Source: JASJBU01 sp963790775 (GTDB taxonomy: Bacteria; Pseudomonadota; Gammaproteobacteria; Chromatiales; Chromatiaceae). From it: a DNA stretch of 64,000 nucleotides. Where the stretch lies: the NCBI GenBank assembly GCA_963790775.1, contig CAWBPR010000002.1:248001-312000 (forward strand), in the 5' to 3' direction. The notes below the pieces were generated by a model. The model made no database searches and had not been told where the DNA came from. It worked only from the letters and a program-made list of their open reading frames with translations. The stretch's first letter is position 1. Every line of letters begins with the position of its first letter. This document shows positions 53,599 to 63,592 of this stretch, in pieces. The translations under genes and the position numbers were made by a program.

Positions 53599-55065
53599 AT
53601 GTTTATCGTCATGGTAAGTCCCGAATGCGCCCCCGTCGCCAAAGTTGGGGGTCTGGGGGATGTGGTGCATGGACTGTCCCGCGAACTGGCAATACGGGGC
53701 AATCAGGTGGAATTGATCCTGCCCATGTACGACTGCATGAAATTTGACAGGATCCATGATCTGCAAAAGGCTCATGCCGACCTCTGGGTGCCCTTCCATG
53801 ATGCATGGATCCACTGCGATGTCTATTTCGGCATCGTCGATGACCTGAAGTGTTTCTTCATCAAACCGAACTCCACCGAGCGCTTCTTCGACCGCGGCCG
53901 TTTCTACGGCGAGACCGATGATCCTGAGCGCTTCGCCTTCTTCTCCCGCGCCATCCTGGAATTCCTGCTCAAGAGCGGTAAAAGCCCCGACATCATCCAC
54001 TGCCACGACTGGCAGACCGGCCTGGTGCCGGTGCTGCTGTATGAGGTCTATAATGGCCTCGGCCTGCAGCATCCCCGGGCCTGCTACACCCTGCACAACG
54101 TCGGTCACCAGGGCGTCACCGGTGAACACATCCTACGCCAGGCCGGCCTCGATCCGGTGGCCATGATGACCCCGGAGCGGCTGCTGGACCATACCCATGC
54201 GAATGCCGTCAACCTGATGAAGGGTGGCATCGTCTATTCCAACTTCACCACCACCGTGTCGCCCCGCTACTCCGAGGAAATCCGTCACAGTGAACTGGGC
54301 GAGGGCCTGCAGGATACACTCAACAGGCATAGCGCCAAGGTGGGCGGAGTGCTCAACGGGGTCGACTACAATGCCTGGAACCCGCAGACCGACACCCATA
54401 TCGCCGCCAACTACAGCGCCGACGATCTCAAGGACAAGGTGATAAACAAAAAGGCCCTGCGCCAACGGTTATTGATCCAGGATGCGTTCAAACCTATCGT
54501 CGCGGTGGTGAGCCGCCTGGACCGCCAGAAGGGCGCCGACCTGATTCGCCATGCAGCCTTTTACTCACTGGCCAACCACGCCCAGTTCGTGCTGCTGGGC
54601 TCCGCTGCGGAGGAAGAGCTGAATGCCGCCTTCTGGGGACTGAAACACTATCTGAATGACAATCCAGATTGCCATCTGGAGATTGGCTACGATGAGGACC
54701 TGGCGCACCAGATCTACGCCGGCGCCGACATGCTGGTGATCCCCAGCGTCTACGAGCCCTGCGGCCTGACCCAGATGATCGCCATGCGCTACGGCACGGT
54801 GCCTGTGGTGCGCAATACCGGCGGTCTGGCGGATACCGTGTTCGACGCCAACTACTCGGAGGTCCCTTTCGAACAGCGCAACGGCTATGTATTCAACGAC
54901 CTGACACCTGAAGGGCTGGAATCGGCCCTCAGCCGCGGCATCGGCCTCTGGTACCGCTACCCGGAATATTTCCGCCAGCTGCGGCAAAACGGCATGCACC
55001 AGGACCTGTCATGGAATCGCCCCGGTAGTGACTACATGAATATCTATCAAATGATCCGGGCCTGA
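53599..55065 (+). CDS. glgA: Glycogen synthase GlgA (copy 2, GT5)
   Basis: A 488-residue GT5 synthase, paralogue of the copy at 43563. Shared blocks include ECAPVAKVGGLGDVVHGLSR, RPGSDYMNIYQM at the C-terminus and PSVYEPCGLTQMIAMRYG. The ATG at 53599 is supported by GAGGAGTA upstream. Being last in the operon next to a GH57 branching enzyme, it may work on a different glucan primer or stage than copy 1. Two glgA genes with distinct branching partners are unusual for a proteobacterium. Confidence 0.94.
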   Translation: MFIVMVSPECAPVAKVGGLGDVVHGLSRELAIRGNQVELILPMYDCMKFDRIHDLQKAHADLWVPFHDAWIHCDVYFGIVDDLKCFFIKPNSTERFFDRGRFYGETDDPERFAFFSRAILEFLLKSGKSPDIIHCHDWQTGLVPVLLYEVYNGLGLQHPRACYTLHNVGHQGVTGEHILRQAGLDPVAMMTPERLLDHTHANAVNLMKGGIVYSNFTTTVSPRYSEEIRHSELGEGLQDTLNRHSAKVGGVLNGVDYNAWNPQTDTHIAANYSADDLKDKVINKKALRQRLLIQDAFKPIVAVVSRLDRQKGADLIRHAAFYSLANHAQFVLLGSAAEEELNAAFWGLKHYLNDNPDCHLEIGYDEDLAHQIYAGADMLVIPSVYEPCGLTQMIAMRYGTVPVVRNTGGLADTVFDANYSEVPFEQRNGYVFNDLTPEGLESALSRGIGLWYRYPEYFRQLRQNGMHQDLSWNRPGSDYMNIYQMIRA

Positions 55066-55180
55066 GGCTGACCACGGCCCTTTCGCGTCAGATTTTCCAT
55101 TCGCCTGTGGCACACTCCCCCGGCGGGAGCAACCCGGACAACTCACCCCTGGATCAGTTGATCCCGGCGGGCGCGTATTT

Positions 55181-57940
55181 TCAGCGATTGCCGGAAGCGA
55201 GCAGCGAGCCGTCGCTGATCAACCTCCCGGCCTGCTGCGCGCTCTGCGGCAATGCAAACAGTGAACCCTGAGCCTGATCACAACCGAGTTTTCTGAGTTC
55301 CTCGAGCTGCAGCTCGGTTTCCACCCCCTCGGCAATACAGCTCATACCCAGATTGTGCGCCAAATCGATAATGCTCCGCACAATCATATGGTCTTCATCG
55401 CTTTGCATCATGCGCGCGATGAAGCTGCGGTCGATCTTGATCTTCGCAATCGGGAAACGCCGCAGGTTGGTGAGCGATGAATAGCCGGTGCCAAAATCAT
55501 CCATGCAGAGTTGCACGCCCATTTGCGCCAGCTCCTCGAGGGTCTGTCGCAAATGCCCTGCATACTCCATGAGAACACTCTCGGTGATTTCCAGCGCAAT
55601 ATCTTTAACATCGATTTGATACTCTTCAAGCAGTGCTTGCAGGCTCTTGACCAGTCCAGGCTGGGAGAGTTGAATGCCCGAAAGATTGATATTGATGGTT
55701 ACATGCCGGAAGCCGGCCGCCGTCTGCCAGATCTGCAACTGTCGGCAGGCAGACTCCAGAACCCGTTGTCCCAGCGGCAGGATAATTCCTGTCTCCTCCG
55801 CAAGGGTGATGAACTCTTTGGGGGGCATCAATCCCCGCTGTGGGTGCTGCCATCGCACCAGCGCTTCGAAACCGCTGACTTGATTGGATGGCAGATCCAT
55901 AATCACCTGATAGAAGTTCACAAACTCTTGCCGTTCAATGGCTCGGCGAAGATCGTTTTCCAGATTCAGGCGCTCTACGGCCTGCTCATGCATCTCGCTA
56001 TCAAAGATCTCAATCTGATCACGCCCCTTTGATTTGGCGTGATACATGGCGGTATCCGCATCGCGCAGCAGATCAGCCGCATTGTGCTGTGAGCCATGAC
56101 TCATGGTGATGCCGACACTCACTGTGGTGAAGATTTCATAATTCTCGAGCCGGTATGACTCGCGCACCCGTTCTCTGATGCGCTCAGCAATCAATAGCGC
56201 GCCCGCTAACCCATTTACGCCTTCCAACAGGGCGGCAAACTCGTCGCCACCCAGCCGCGCCACCGTATCGGCCGGACGACACTCATCCTGCAAACGCAAT
56301 GCGATACTTTTCAGCAACAGATCACCGATCCGGTGTCCCAGACTGTCATTAATGTTCTTGAAGCGATCGAGATCCAAAAACAACACGGCATACTGAAGAT
56401 TTTCTCTCTCACACCGCTTGATGACCCGGGACAACCGGTCCATGAAGAGGTCTCTGTTCGCCAACCCCGTCAAAGAGTCATAGAGACTGTTGTGGACCAG
56501 TTGCAGTTCGACCCGCTTCTCCTCAGAAACATCGATATTGGCCCCCCTGCTACCCAGATTCTTTCCATCTTCAGCAATGATTGGCTTGCAGAAATGTCTG
56601 ATCCAACGGGCCTGACCCGCTTTTGTCCGAATTCGGAACTCCATCGGCAATACTTCACCATGGCTGCCGGTCTGGTGCAGGTGGTCATCCCAGAGGATAC
56701 GGTCTTCCGGGTGAATGATATCCCGTAATAACGTCGGCTGATTGTAAAACTCGCTGGCGCTGAAACCGGTTATGCGTTCACAGGAAGGGGAGATATATCG
56801 AAGCTGGCCATCGGGGCGCAGCCAGAACGACCAGTGCACCGAATGTTCAGTAACCGTACGAAACAGCTCTTCACGCTCGGCCAGCTGTTTCTGGGTGGAA
56901 CTGATCTTTTTGAACATACTGTTGACCGCAGTGATGAGGTTGCTCAACTCCAGGATATTATTCGACATGGATGTAGGAAAATGATTTTGGCGATGATCCG
57001 CCTGATAAGCGGATAGCGAGTGGATGACTTTAGCTATCGGACCTGAATAGTAGCGTTGCAGCAGCCAGCCCAAGGTGACCATCAACACAATGATCACGCC
57101 GACCAGGACCAGAACCTGAATCACGATTTTACCAATTGCATGGTTCGTGAGGTGCCGCGAGGGCACCACATCGTAGAGGCGCCAGCCCAACGGCAATGCC
57201 AGTTCCCGTCCCACTCCGTAGTAATGCGTCGTCCCCAGCTTGAAGCCGATCAGGCCCTGTGAGTCTGGCCCGGTGCGCTCCATGAGTTCTACACCCAAAT
57301 TATGGCGACTCTGTATCAGGCGGGTTTCCGGGTGATAGATCACCGCGCCATCCTTCGACAACACAAACAACAGTTCACCAGTCAACATCTCTCCCCGCTC
57401 AAACTGGGCAAGCAGGGGCACGAAATCCTTCAGATCCTTTTCCAGCACCAGTAGCCGTCCATCCTCGACAACGGTCAACAGGCTGATCACCGAACGCCGG
57501 GTGATCAGCGATTGGTATACCGAGGAGATCAGATCCATCTCCATCACAAATTCAAGGTGCGAAAAATCCAGCCCCAGAAACTGCCCATGGATATCGGGAT
57601 CTGAAATCTGCTCGATCTTGCCTGCCCTGTCCAGAAGATAGAAGACATTTCCTTCACCACTCACATAGTGAGCATTCTCGATGAATTGTTTGTCATTGGC
57701 ATTGCCACCGAGAGCCAACTCACTGACCAGGTGTTCAATGTGCTGCTGCTCCTGACGCAACAGTTCTTGAATGGTGCCTTCTATTACAGCCACGCGACCC
57801 CTTAAGATCTGCGTCATTTCGTCCTTGCTATCCCGGTATTCAAGGGCGGCCACCAACAGGGAAGAGGCAAGAATAGCCACCCCACCGACCCAAAGCAGCA
57901 TTAAGCGCAGCTTGGAGCTTAAAGGGAGAGTCCTGGTCAC
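55181..57940 (-). CDS. Periplasmic-sensor PAS-GGDEF-EAL c-di-GMP enzyme
   Basis: A 919-residue inner-membrane protein. The N-terminal helix (about 10-30), a periplasmic sensing region of the Cache type (about 30-265) and a second helix (about 270-295) precede a PAS domain (about 370-480). GGDEF (ARLGGDEFAALL) with I-site RPAD and an intact EAL (FEALVRWQHP, DDFGTGYSS) follow. It could make or degrade c-di-GMP. Its ATG overlaps the upstream binding-protein stop by four bases (ATGA). That coupling suggests the binding protein supplies its ligand signal. Confidence 0.93.
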   Translation of the reverse strand: MTRTLPLSSKLRLMLLWVGGVAILASSLLVAALEYRDSKDEMTQILRGRVAVIEGTIQELLRQEQQHIEHLVSELALGGNANDKQFIENAHYVSGEGNVFYLLDRAGKIEQISDPDIHGQFLGLDFSHLEFVMEMDLISSVYQSLITRRSVISLLTVVEDGRLLVLEKDLKDFVPLLAQFERGEMLTGELLFVLSKDGAVIYHPETRLIQSRHNLGVELMERTGPDSQGLIGFKLGTTHYYGVGRELALPLGWRLYDVVPSRHLTNHAIGKIVIQVLVLVGVIIVLMVTLGWLLQRYYSGPIAKVIHSLSAYQADHRQNHFPTSMSNNILELSNLITAVNSMFKKISSTQKQLAEREELFRTVTEHSVHWSFWLRPDGQLRYISPSCERITGFSASEFYNQPTLLRDIIHPEDRILWDDHLHQTGSHGEVLPMEFRIRTKAGQARWIRHFCKPIIAEDGKNLGSRGANIDVSEEKRVELQLVHNSLYDSLTGLANRDLFMDRLSRVIKRCERENLQYAVLFLDLDRFKNINDSLGHRIGDLLLKSIALRLQDECRPADTVARLGGDEFAALLEGVNGLAGALLIAERIRERVRESYRLENYEIFTTVSVGITMSHGSQHNAADLLRDADTAMYHAKSKGRDQIEIFDSEMHEQAVERLNLENDLRRAIERQEFVNFYQVIMDLPSNQVSGFEALVRWQHPQRGLMPPKEFITLAEETGIILPLGQRVLESACRQLQIWQTAAGFRHVTININLSGIQLSQPGLVKSLQALLEEYQIDVKDIALEITESVLMEYAGHLRQTLEELAQMGVQLCMDDFGTGYSSLTNLRRFPIAKIKIDRSFIARMMQSDEDHMIVRSIIDLAHNLGMSCIAEGVETELQLEELRKLGCDQAQGSLFALPQSAQQAGRLISDGSLLASGNR

Positions 57941-59073
57941 TTTAATGTCGCTACCCTGACAAAGCGTCCGGCTTCCACCTTGACCTCAATGATCTGTCTC
58001 ACTACATCACCATATTCATCGAATCTCACCGTTCCCAACAGCGTATCGAATTGCTGTGCGAGCAACTGCTGTTTGAGCGCACCTGCTGTCGGCTGTGGAC
58101 AGGCTTTCAAGGCCTCAACCAGAATCTTGACGGCCTCGTAGCCACGCGCGGATCTGGCGTTGGCTTGCTGCCCTACTCGGGCCTGCATGCTATCGGAAAA
58201 TTTCAGGAGTTCCGGGCGCTGGTTGTCCAGATCGATGAAGGTGACAAGCGACAGCCCCTCGACTGCGGCGCCCCCGAATCGGATGAGGTCTGGTGTCTGG
58301 GCCCACAAGGTCGCCATCAGTGGACCGGTGTAACCGTTTTCCCGGAGTTTCTGCGCCGCAATTCCGGTCATCCCCACTTCGGTCAGGAACACAACAGCAT
58401 CCGGATTGAAGGTCTGGATTTCAGCCAATATGGAACCCCATGAAATCGTCTCATTCGGATTGAATCTGATCTGTCTTGTGCGGCCGGAATAATAGTGATT
58501 GGTGAGATCGGCATATTCGACCACAAAGCTGGGATTCGACATGTCCATGATGAATACCACAGATTCGGCCTGGTTCCTGCGGAGCAGATTCGCCATCGCC
58601 TGCGCGTACTGTCTGGTATCTACAGAGGTTCTGATGAACAGATCATCAAGCCCGGAGAGTTCCGTAGTCGCGGTGTAAGGGGTGAACATCAACACGCCTC
58701 TGGAGGTAATTTCCGGGTAAGCGATCAGCGAGGAATTTGAGGTGACATGTCCAATGATTGCCAGCACGCCCTGCTCAAGCAACTCCCGGTCGGCGGCGAT
58801 GATGCCCTCTCTGGTGTTGCGATCATCGCTGATCAGGAGTTCCAGTGGTTGCCCGTTGATGCCGCCGGCCATATTGGCCTCCTCCACGGCGAGTAAGGCG
58901 CCTTCACGGATATACTCCCCGGCCGTTCCGCCATGACCACTGAGGTTGACGGCCAGCCCGATGCGAATCGGCGCTGCAGGGATCGACTGCATCACCCATA
59001 TCACAACAGATGCCAGCAGACCTATCGCCAACAGTGCAGTCTGTACACCCGGGCTTTTCAGATTGAGGAACAT
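57937..59073 (-). CDS. LivK-like periplasmic substrate-binding protein
   Basis: A 378-residue type I binding protein of the branched-chain amino-acid (LivK) kind: VEEANMAGGINGQPLELLIS, IIGHVTSNSSLIAYPEI and VVFLTEVGMTGIAAQKLREN. The first about 30 residues are a hydrophobic segment (TALLAIGLLASVVIWVMQSI) that may stay as an anchor. No ABC permease or ATPase genes are near. The next gene is a GGDEF-EAL sensor overlapping by four bases, so a sensory role rather than transport is likely. Ligand unknown. Confidence 0.9.
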   Translation of the reverse strand: MFLNLKSPGVQTALLAIGLLASVVIWVMQSIPAAPIRIGLAVNLSGHGGTAGEYIREGALLAVEEANMAGGINGQPLELLISDDRNTREGIIAADRELLEQGVLAIIGHVTSNSSLIAYPEITSRGVLMFTPYTATTELSGLDDLFIRTSVDTRQYAQAMANLLRRNQAESVVFIMDMSNPSFVVEYADLTNHYYSGRTRQIRFNPNETISWGSILAEIQTFNPDAVVFLTEVGMTGIAAQKLRENGYTGPLMATLWAQTPDLIRFGGAAVEGLSLVTFIDLDNQRPELLKFSDSMQARVGQQANARSARGYEAVKILVEALKACPQPTAGALKQQLLAQQFDTLLGTVRFDEYGDVVRQIIEVKVEAGRFVRVATLK

Positions 59074-59660
59074 TACATAACTGGAGTCAAAGTGTTAGTG
59101 AAAAACATTTTTTTATCTGGCATGATCTGGTGCATGCCACTTTCTCCTGACTAATCAGTATGGAGCAATAGACTCAATATTTACAATCCTATTGTCCAGC
59201 TTCGCTATCACAACGCGGATATCCACCGCCTTTGGCGATTTTTCGCAGGTCAAACAGCTATTGCCAAGAGTAATCCGGAACCACCTGCTGGCGCCGCACT
59301 CGCATGCGCAGCGAGTGAGCAGGCCACATGGGGTCCCGCTTCGTTGTTTTATTGTTCGGCGGCCATGTCAATCTTCCTGACAATCAAATCCTTCCACTGT
59401 CGCCTGAACGGTTTTAATGCTGTCGCTCATAGATACCACGACAAGCCATAAAGAGTACAATGCCTGACTCTAAGACCTGCTGAAATCTTCACCAGGACCT
59501 TGGTGTATACAGTCGATCCCTCGACTGGCATCTGACGCAATGCATTACCATCTACCAAGATGGGCGTGAACCACCAGGGATTGCAAATCATTGGGATAAT
59601 TGCGGTGAACCAACCTTGCAGTTTCATTGACCAGTTCGATCAACCTATTAAACCATTCAG
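59074..59660. other. Long intergenic gap between divergent units
   Basis: About 590 bases. No gene seen. Short hairpins occur (CGCC/GGCG then ATTTTT near 59228-59243; CTCGC/GCGAG near 59300). It should hold promoters for both the binding-protein operon and the patatin-like gene. Confidence 0.4.
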
Positions 59661-61040
59661 ATGAAAAGATTCTTCAAATCTTATGCTTACGGGATATGCA
59701 GTCTGCTGCTTGCCGGCTGTGCCGGGATGACAGAGCGTTTTCCGGAAAATGCGCCCATTACCCATATGAAGGCCAACAAGACCCTGTCGGGACTTCAGTC
59801 CCGTGGCAGCGGCGAGATACTCCTGGTGCTGACATTCTCCGGCGGCGGCAGCCGTGCAGCCGCACTTGCCTATGGTGTTTTGGAGGCACTGCACGATACC
59901 CCGCTGGCAAAAAAAATGGGCAGGCCGACGCTGCTCGACGAGATCGATATGATTTCAGCCGTATCCGGAGGCAGCATTACAGCAGCCTACTATGGCCTGT
60001 TCGGCAATCGTTTATTCACGGATTTCCGTGCAGATTTTCTCGAACGGGATGTCAGTGCAGAGCTCAAGGACATCATCCTCTCGGCCGGCACCCTGACCCG
60101 GCTCAGTTCGGAAACCTTTGGCACCGGGGATGTGCTGGATGAGTATTTTCGTCAGCAACTGTTTGGCTCGACCACCCTCGATAAGTTGTTCGACTCGCAG
60201 GGCCCGTTTGTCCAGATCAACGCTACTGACCTGTTCAAAGGCGGTCAGTTTGGCTTTACTGCTGAACAGTTTGCCTTGATCTGCTCGGATGTCGCTCAAT
60301 TCCCGGTTTCCCGGGCTGTGGCGGCGTCCAGCGCCGTGCCGTTGATCTTCACCCCGATAACCCTGACCAATCATGCCGGCAGTTGCGCCTATACACCGCC
60401 AGAATGGCTACAGGAGGGTCTGCAGGAAAAGGGTAAATACCACCGCCGCTACCGTATCGCGCAGAACCTGAGCGCCTATCTCGATCGAGAGGCGCATCCC
60501 TACATTCATCTGGTGGATGGCGGCCTGGCAGACAATCTGGGATTACGCGCAGTGATGGATTACATCGTCATCGAAGGCGGACTGTGGAATACCCTGCAGC
60601 GTTTCAACCTGAACAATGCACAGGACATAGTGGTGATATCGGTGGATGCCTCCGCCCTGCTCCCCTCCAAGTGGGAGCAATCCGCTGCTGCCCCTTCCAG
60701 CATGGCAATCCTCGATGCTGCGACCACTACCCCGCTGGTCAATTACAATTTCGAAACTCTGGAATACCTGCGGAGCAACATTTCAAGCTGGCGGCAGGAA
60801 CTGAAAGCGCATAAGTGCCAGGGCATCAAAAATTGCAGGGCGCCGGAGATCTACCTTGTGGAACTGCACCTTGAAGAGATTCCTGACCCGGGAGCAAGGG
60901 CGCGTCTGACCTCCATACCTACCGATTTCGTGCTGGATCCCACGATGATAGACGAACTGATCGATGCCGGACATCAGCTGCTGAACAGCAACCCGGAGTT
61001 CAGGAGGTTACTCGAGAGTGTCGGCTCAGACGCTCAATAG
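59661..61040 (+). CDS. Patatin-like phospholipase lipoprotein
   Basis: A 459-residue lipoprotein with a signal MKRFFKSYAYGICSLLLAGC (lipobox LLAGC). The patatin domain has the oxyanion loop FSGGGSRAAALAYG, the nucleophile Ser in AVSGGSITAAYYG (GGS followed by I-T instead of the strict GxSxG) and the Asp in VDGGLADNLGLRA. It may cleave phospholipids at the periplasm or outer membrane. The protein stands alone between two signalling operons; function beyond the fold is inferred. Confidence 0.88.
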   Translation: MKRFFKSYAYGICSLLLAGCAGMTERFPENAPITHMKANKTLSGLQSRGSGEILLVLTFSGGGSRAAALAYGVLEALHDTPLAKKMGRPTLLDEIDMISAVSGGSITAAYYGLFGNRLFTDFRADFLERDVSAELKDIILSAGTLTRLSSETFGTGDVLDEYFRQQLFGSTTLDKLFDSQGPFVQINATDLFKGGQFGFTAEQFALICSDVAQFPVSRAVAASSAVPLIFTPITLTNHAGSCAYTPPEWLQEGLQEKGKYHRRYRIAQNLSAYLDREAHPYIHLVDGGLADNLGLRAVMDYIVIEGGLWNTLQRFNLNNAQDIVVISVDASALLPSKWEQSAAAPSSMAILDAATTTPLVNYNFETLEYLRSNISSWRQELKAHKCQGIKNCRAPEIYLVELHLEEIPDPGARARLTSIPTDFVLDPTMIDELIDAGHQLLNSNPEFRRLLESVGSDAQ

Positions 61041-61071
61041 GAGAGAGGCACTCGCACAGTCTCCAGGGGCG

Positions 61072-62084
61072 CTACTTCCATGCCGAATTCCGCAGGATCT
61101 CCTCTGCCGCTCTACGCTGGCGGACAATCCGCGCCAATGGCCGGTGATCGGCTACGAAGGCCCCCAGACTGATCAGCGTGTGGGAGACAGGCACCCCCGC
61201 CACTACCGGATATTCCTGGTTCAGCTCAGCGAACAGATGCTGGCTGTCAATGCTGGTGAGAAATTCCAGGAAGCCGGTTGCCTGTTCGTGATTCTGCGAA
61301 TGCGGCGTCACGCCACCACCGCTGACATTCACATGCACCCCAGTCTGCAGGCCATAGTCAGTTTTACCTTGGCGGCTGCCTGTCGGTCTCTTTCGTCGGC
61401 GCCATTGAGCATCATGGCGTAGTAGTAACTGTTGGCCACAGCCACGTCGCAGAGCCCCGCTGCCAGCGCGCGGATCTGGTCGCGATCACCACCCTCTGGC
61501 GGACGCGCCAGATTAGCCGCCAGCCCCCGCACCCATTCACGGGTTCGCTCGGGACCCCAGCGAGTCAGCAGCGCCGCTGTGAGCAGGCGGTTGTACTCAT
61601 GGCCTGAGGCGCGGATACAGAGCCTGCCCCGCAACGACGGGGAAGCCAGGTCGGCATAATTGAGGAGTTCATTTTCAGCGATTCGCTCCGGGGCGTAGAG
61701 AATCGTCCGCGCCCGCAGGGACAGACCGAACCAATGCCCCTCAGGATCACGATAGCCCGCCGGGATCAGGTTACTCAGCAGGGCAGAGCGCACCGGCCGC
61801 AAGATGCCCTCCTCGCGGGCTGCCTCCAGCACGCCGATATCGGCGCTCAGCAGCACATCGGCTTTCGAGTCCTTGCCCTCTGCACGCAGGCGTTCCAGTA
61901 AGGGACCGGCCTTTTCCCAGACATAGCTGACCGCCACGCCGCTGGTTTCGGTATAGGCCTCTAACAGCGGCTCCATCAGGTTGGGTTCACGAGAACCGTA
62001 AATCAGCAGATCGGCATTGACCCATGAGCTGGGGAGCCACATCACGCAGCACAGGAAGATTAACGTTAAGGCCCGAGTATTCAT
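61072..62084 (-). pseudogene. FbpA-like solute-binding protein, frameshifted
   Basis: A type II periplasmic binding protein of the Fe(III)/AfuA-FbpA kind. The signal peptide (MNTRALTLIFLCCVMWLPSS, then WVNA) and LLIYGSREPNLMEPLLEAY start one frame. The C-terminus (HVNVSGGGVTPHSQNHEQA, LFAELNQEYPV) lies in another. One missing base near 61357 would join them. It overlaps the upstream diguanylate cyclase by four bases and no transporter genes follow. Iron or a similar ion may be the ligand (inference). The lesion may be an error. Confidence 0.8.
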
Positions 62085-63592
62085 CTCTGTTCACCAGCTT
62101 CCGGCGCTGGTGCTGAACATCCATCATCGTAGAAACGGTCTCGCCCATCCCGCTTGGCCTGATAGAGCAGCTCATCGGCTCGTCCAAGTAGATCCTCAAG
62201 GATTTCACCTTCCTGGTAGTGCGCAATACCGGCGCTGGCAGTGATCTGCAGGCCGCGAATGGGACCGTTGAAATGCAGGGTTTTAATGCGTGCGAGAATA
62301 CGTCGCACACAGCTGCTGGCGGCGCAGTCAGTGCTCATACCAAAGATCACCGTGAACTCCTCTCCGCCATACCGCACCGGAATGTCACCACGACGGATCT
62401 CTGCTGCGATGGCCTGCCCCACCAGGCGCAAAACCTGATCACCAGCCCGGTGGCCATATTCGTCGTTAACCCGTTTGAAGTGGTCGATATCGATCATCGC
62501 GGCAGCCAGACTAACCGTGCTTCCCCGGTCCACGCGGCTGATGTAGGCCCTGGCGGCGTCCTGCATATAGCGTCGCGTATACAGCCCGGTGAGGGAATCG
62601 TGGATGGCCGCAGCCCGCAGATCCTGCAGGTAATCACGCCGTTGCTGCAGGAACAGCACCAGCAGCAAGGAGAATGCACAGGCCAGCACGCCCACCACCA
62701 AGGCATGCTGCACCTGACGACCTACCGGGTCAGTCGGGCCCAAGGCATGCACCTCCCAGCCACGACTCAGCAGTAACGCGGTCTGACTGAAATACTCGCG
62801 GTCATCAGGCAGGGTCAGCAGCCGAGAGACCCCATCCCATTGTTGAGATTGCTTCACCACCCAGGGTGACAGCTTCTCTTCCGGATAGCGGCGCATCTCG
62901 AGTATCGCTTCTTTGCGTGCGGCGCTCAGCGGGCGAACAGTGTTAAAACGCCAACTGTCGTCACTGGAGATAAAAATCACCCCGTCGCTGTCGGCCAGGA
63001 AAAAGTGCAGATCCAGGTCAGTGAAAAACAGACGTAACCCATCCATGTCTACCTTCACCACCGCCACCCCGATAATCCGGCCCTCATCCTCTACCGGGTA
63101 AGCCACGTAATAGCCGAGCACATCCGATGTGCTGCCCAGCGCCACGTCGCGCCCCATCTCGCCACGCATCGCCTGCTGAAAATAGGCGCGGAAGCCATAG
63201 TTCTTGCCAAAGAATGTTTTTTCAGCCTGCCAGTTACTAGCTGCAAGGGTGAGTCCCTGCGGGTCCATCAGATAGATAGTATTGGATTGGACCTCATCAT
63301 TGAGTCGGGTCAGATAGTGATTAGCCTGCTGCACCGCATTGGGGTTTGAGGGGTCGCGCAACAGATTCACCACCTGCATGCTGGAGGAGAGGGTCAGCAC
63401 CAAGTGCTCATAACCTGCAAGCCGCGCCTCCAGATTACGCACATACAGCATCAGATTGTCATGGACGTGTTCTGCCAGGTCTTCAAGCGCCTGCTGGCGG
63501 GTCATGGTACTGCTGATCCAGAGGAACAGGGGAGCGATGATCATAAAGATCAGGGCCGTTATCCAATACCGCTTAAGCATGGAAAACCCCAT
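62081..63592 (-). CDS. Cache-domain diguanylate cyclase
   Basis: A 503-residue inner-membrane protein. Two helices (about 10-28 and 290-315) enclose a periplasmic dCACHE-like region (AYPVEDEGRIIGVAVVKVDM) resembling C4-dicarboxylate sensors. The GGDEF domain (YGGEEFTVIF) has an RxxD I-site (RRGD). It makes c-di-GMP. Its stop overlaps the start of the FbpA-like binding-protein gene (ATGA). No EAL domain. It parallels the binding-protein/GGDEF pair at 55-59 kb, though the gene order is reversed. Confidence 0.9.
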   Translation of the reverse strand: MGFSMLKRYWITALIFMIIAPLFLWISSTMTRQQALEDLAEHVHDNLMLYVRNLEARLAGYEHLVLTLSSSMQVVNLLRDPSNPNAVQQANHYLTRLNDEVQSNTIYLMDPQGLTLAASNWQAEKTFFGKNYGFRAYFQQAMRGEMGRDVALGSTSDVLGYYVAYPVEDEGRIIGVAVVKVDMDGLRLFFTDLDLHFFLADSDGVIFISSDDSWRFNTVRPLSAARKEAILEMRRYPEEKLSPWVVKQSQQWDGVSRLLTLPDDREYFSQTALLLSRGWEVHALGPTDPVGRQVQHALVVGVLACAFSLLLVLFLQQRRDYLQDLRAAAIHDSLTGLYTRRYMQDAARAYISRVDRGSTVSLAAAMIDIDHFKRVNDEYGHRAGDQVLRLVGQAIAAEIRRGDIPVRYGGEEFTVIFGMSTDCAASSCVRRILARIKTLHFNGPIRGLQITASAGIAHYQEGEILEDLLGRADELLYQAKRDGRDRFYDDGCSAPAPEAGEQR

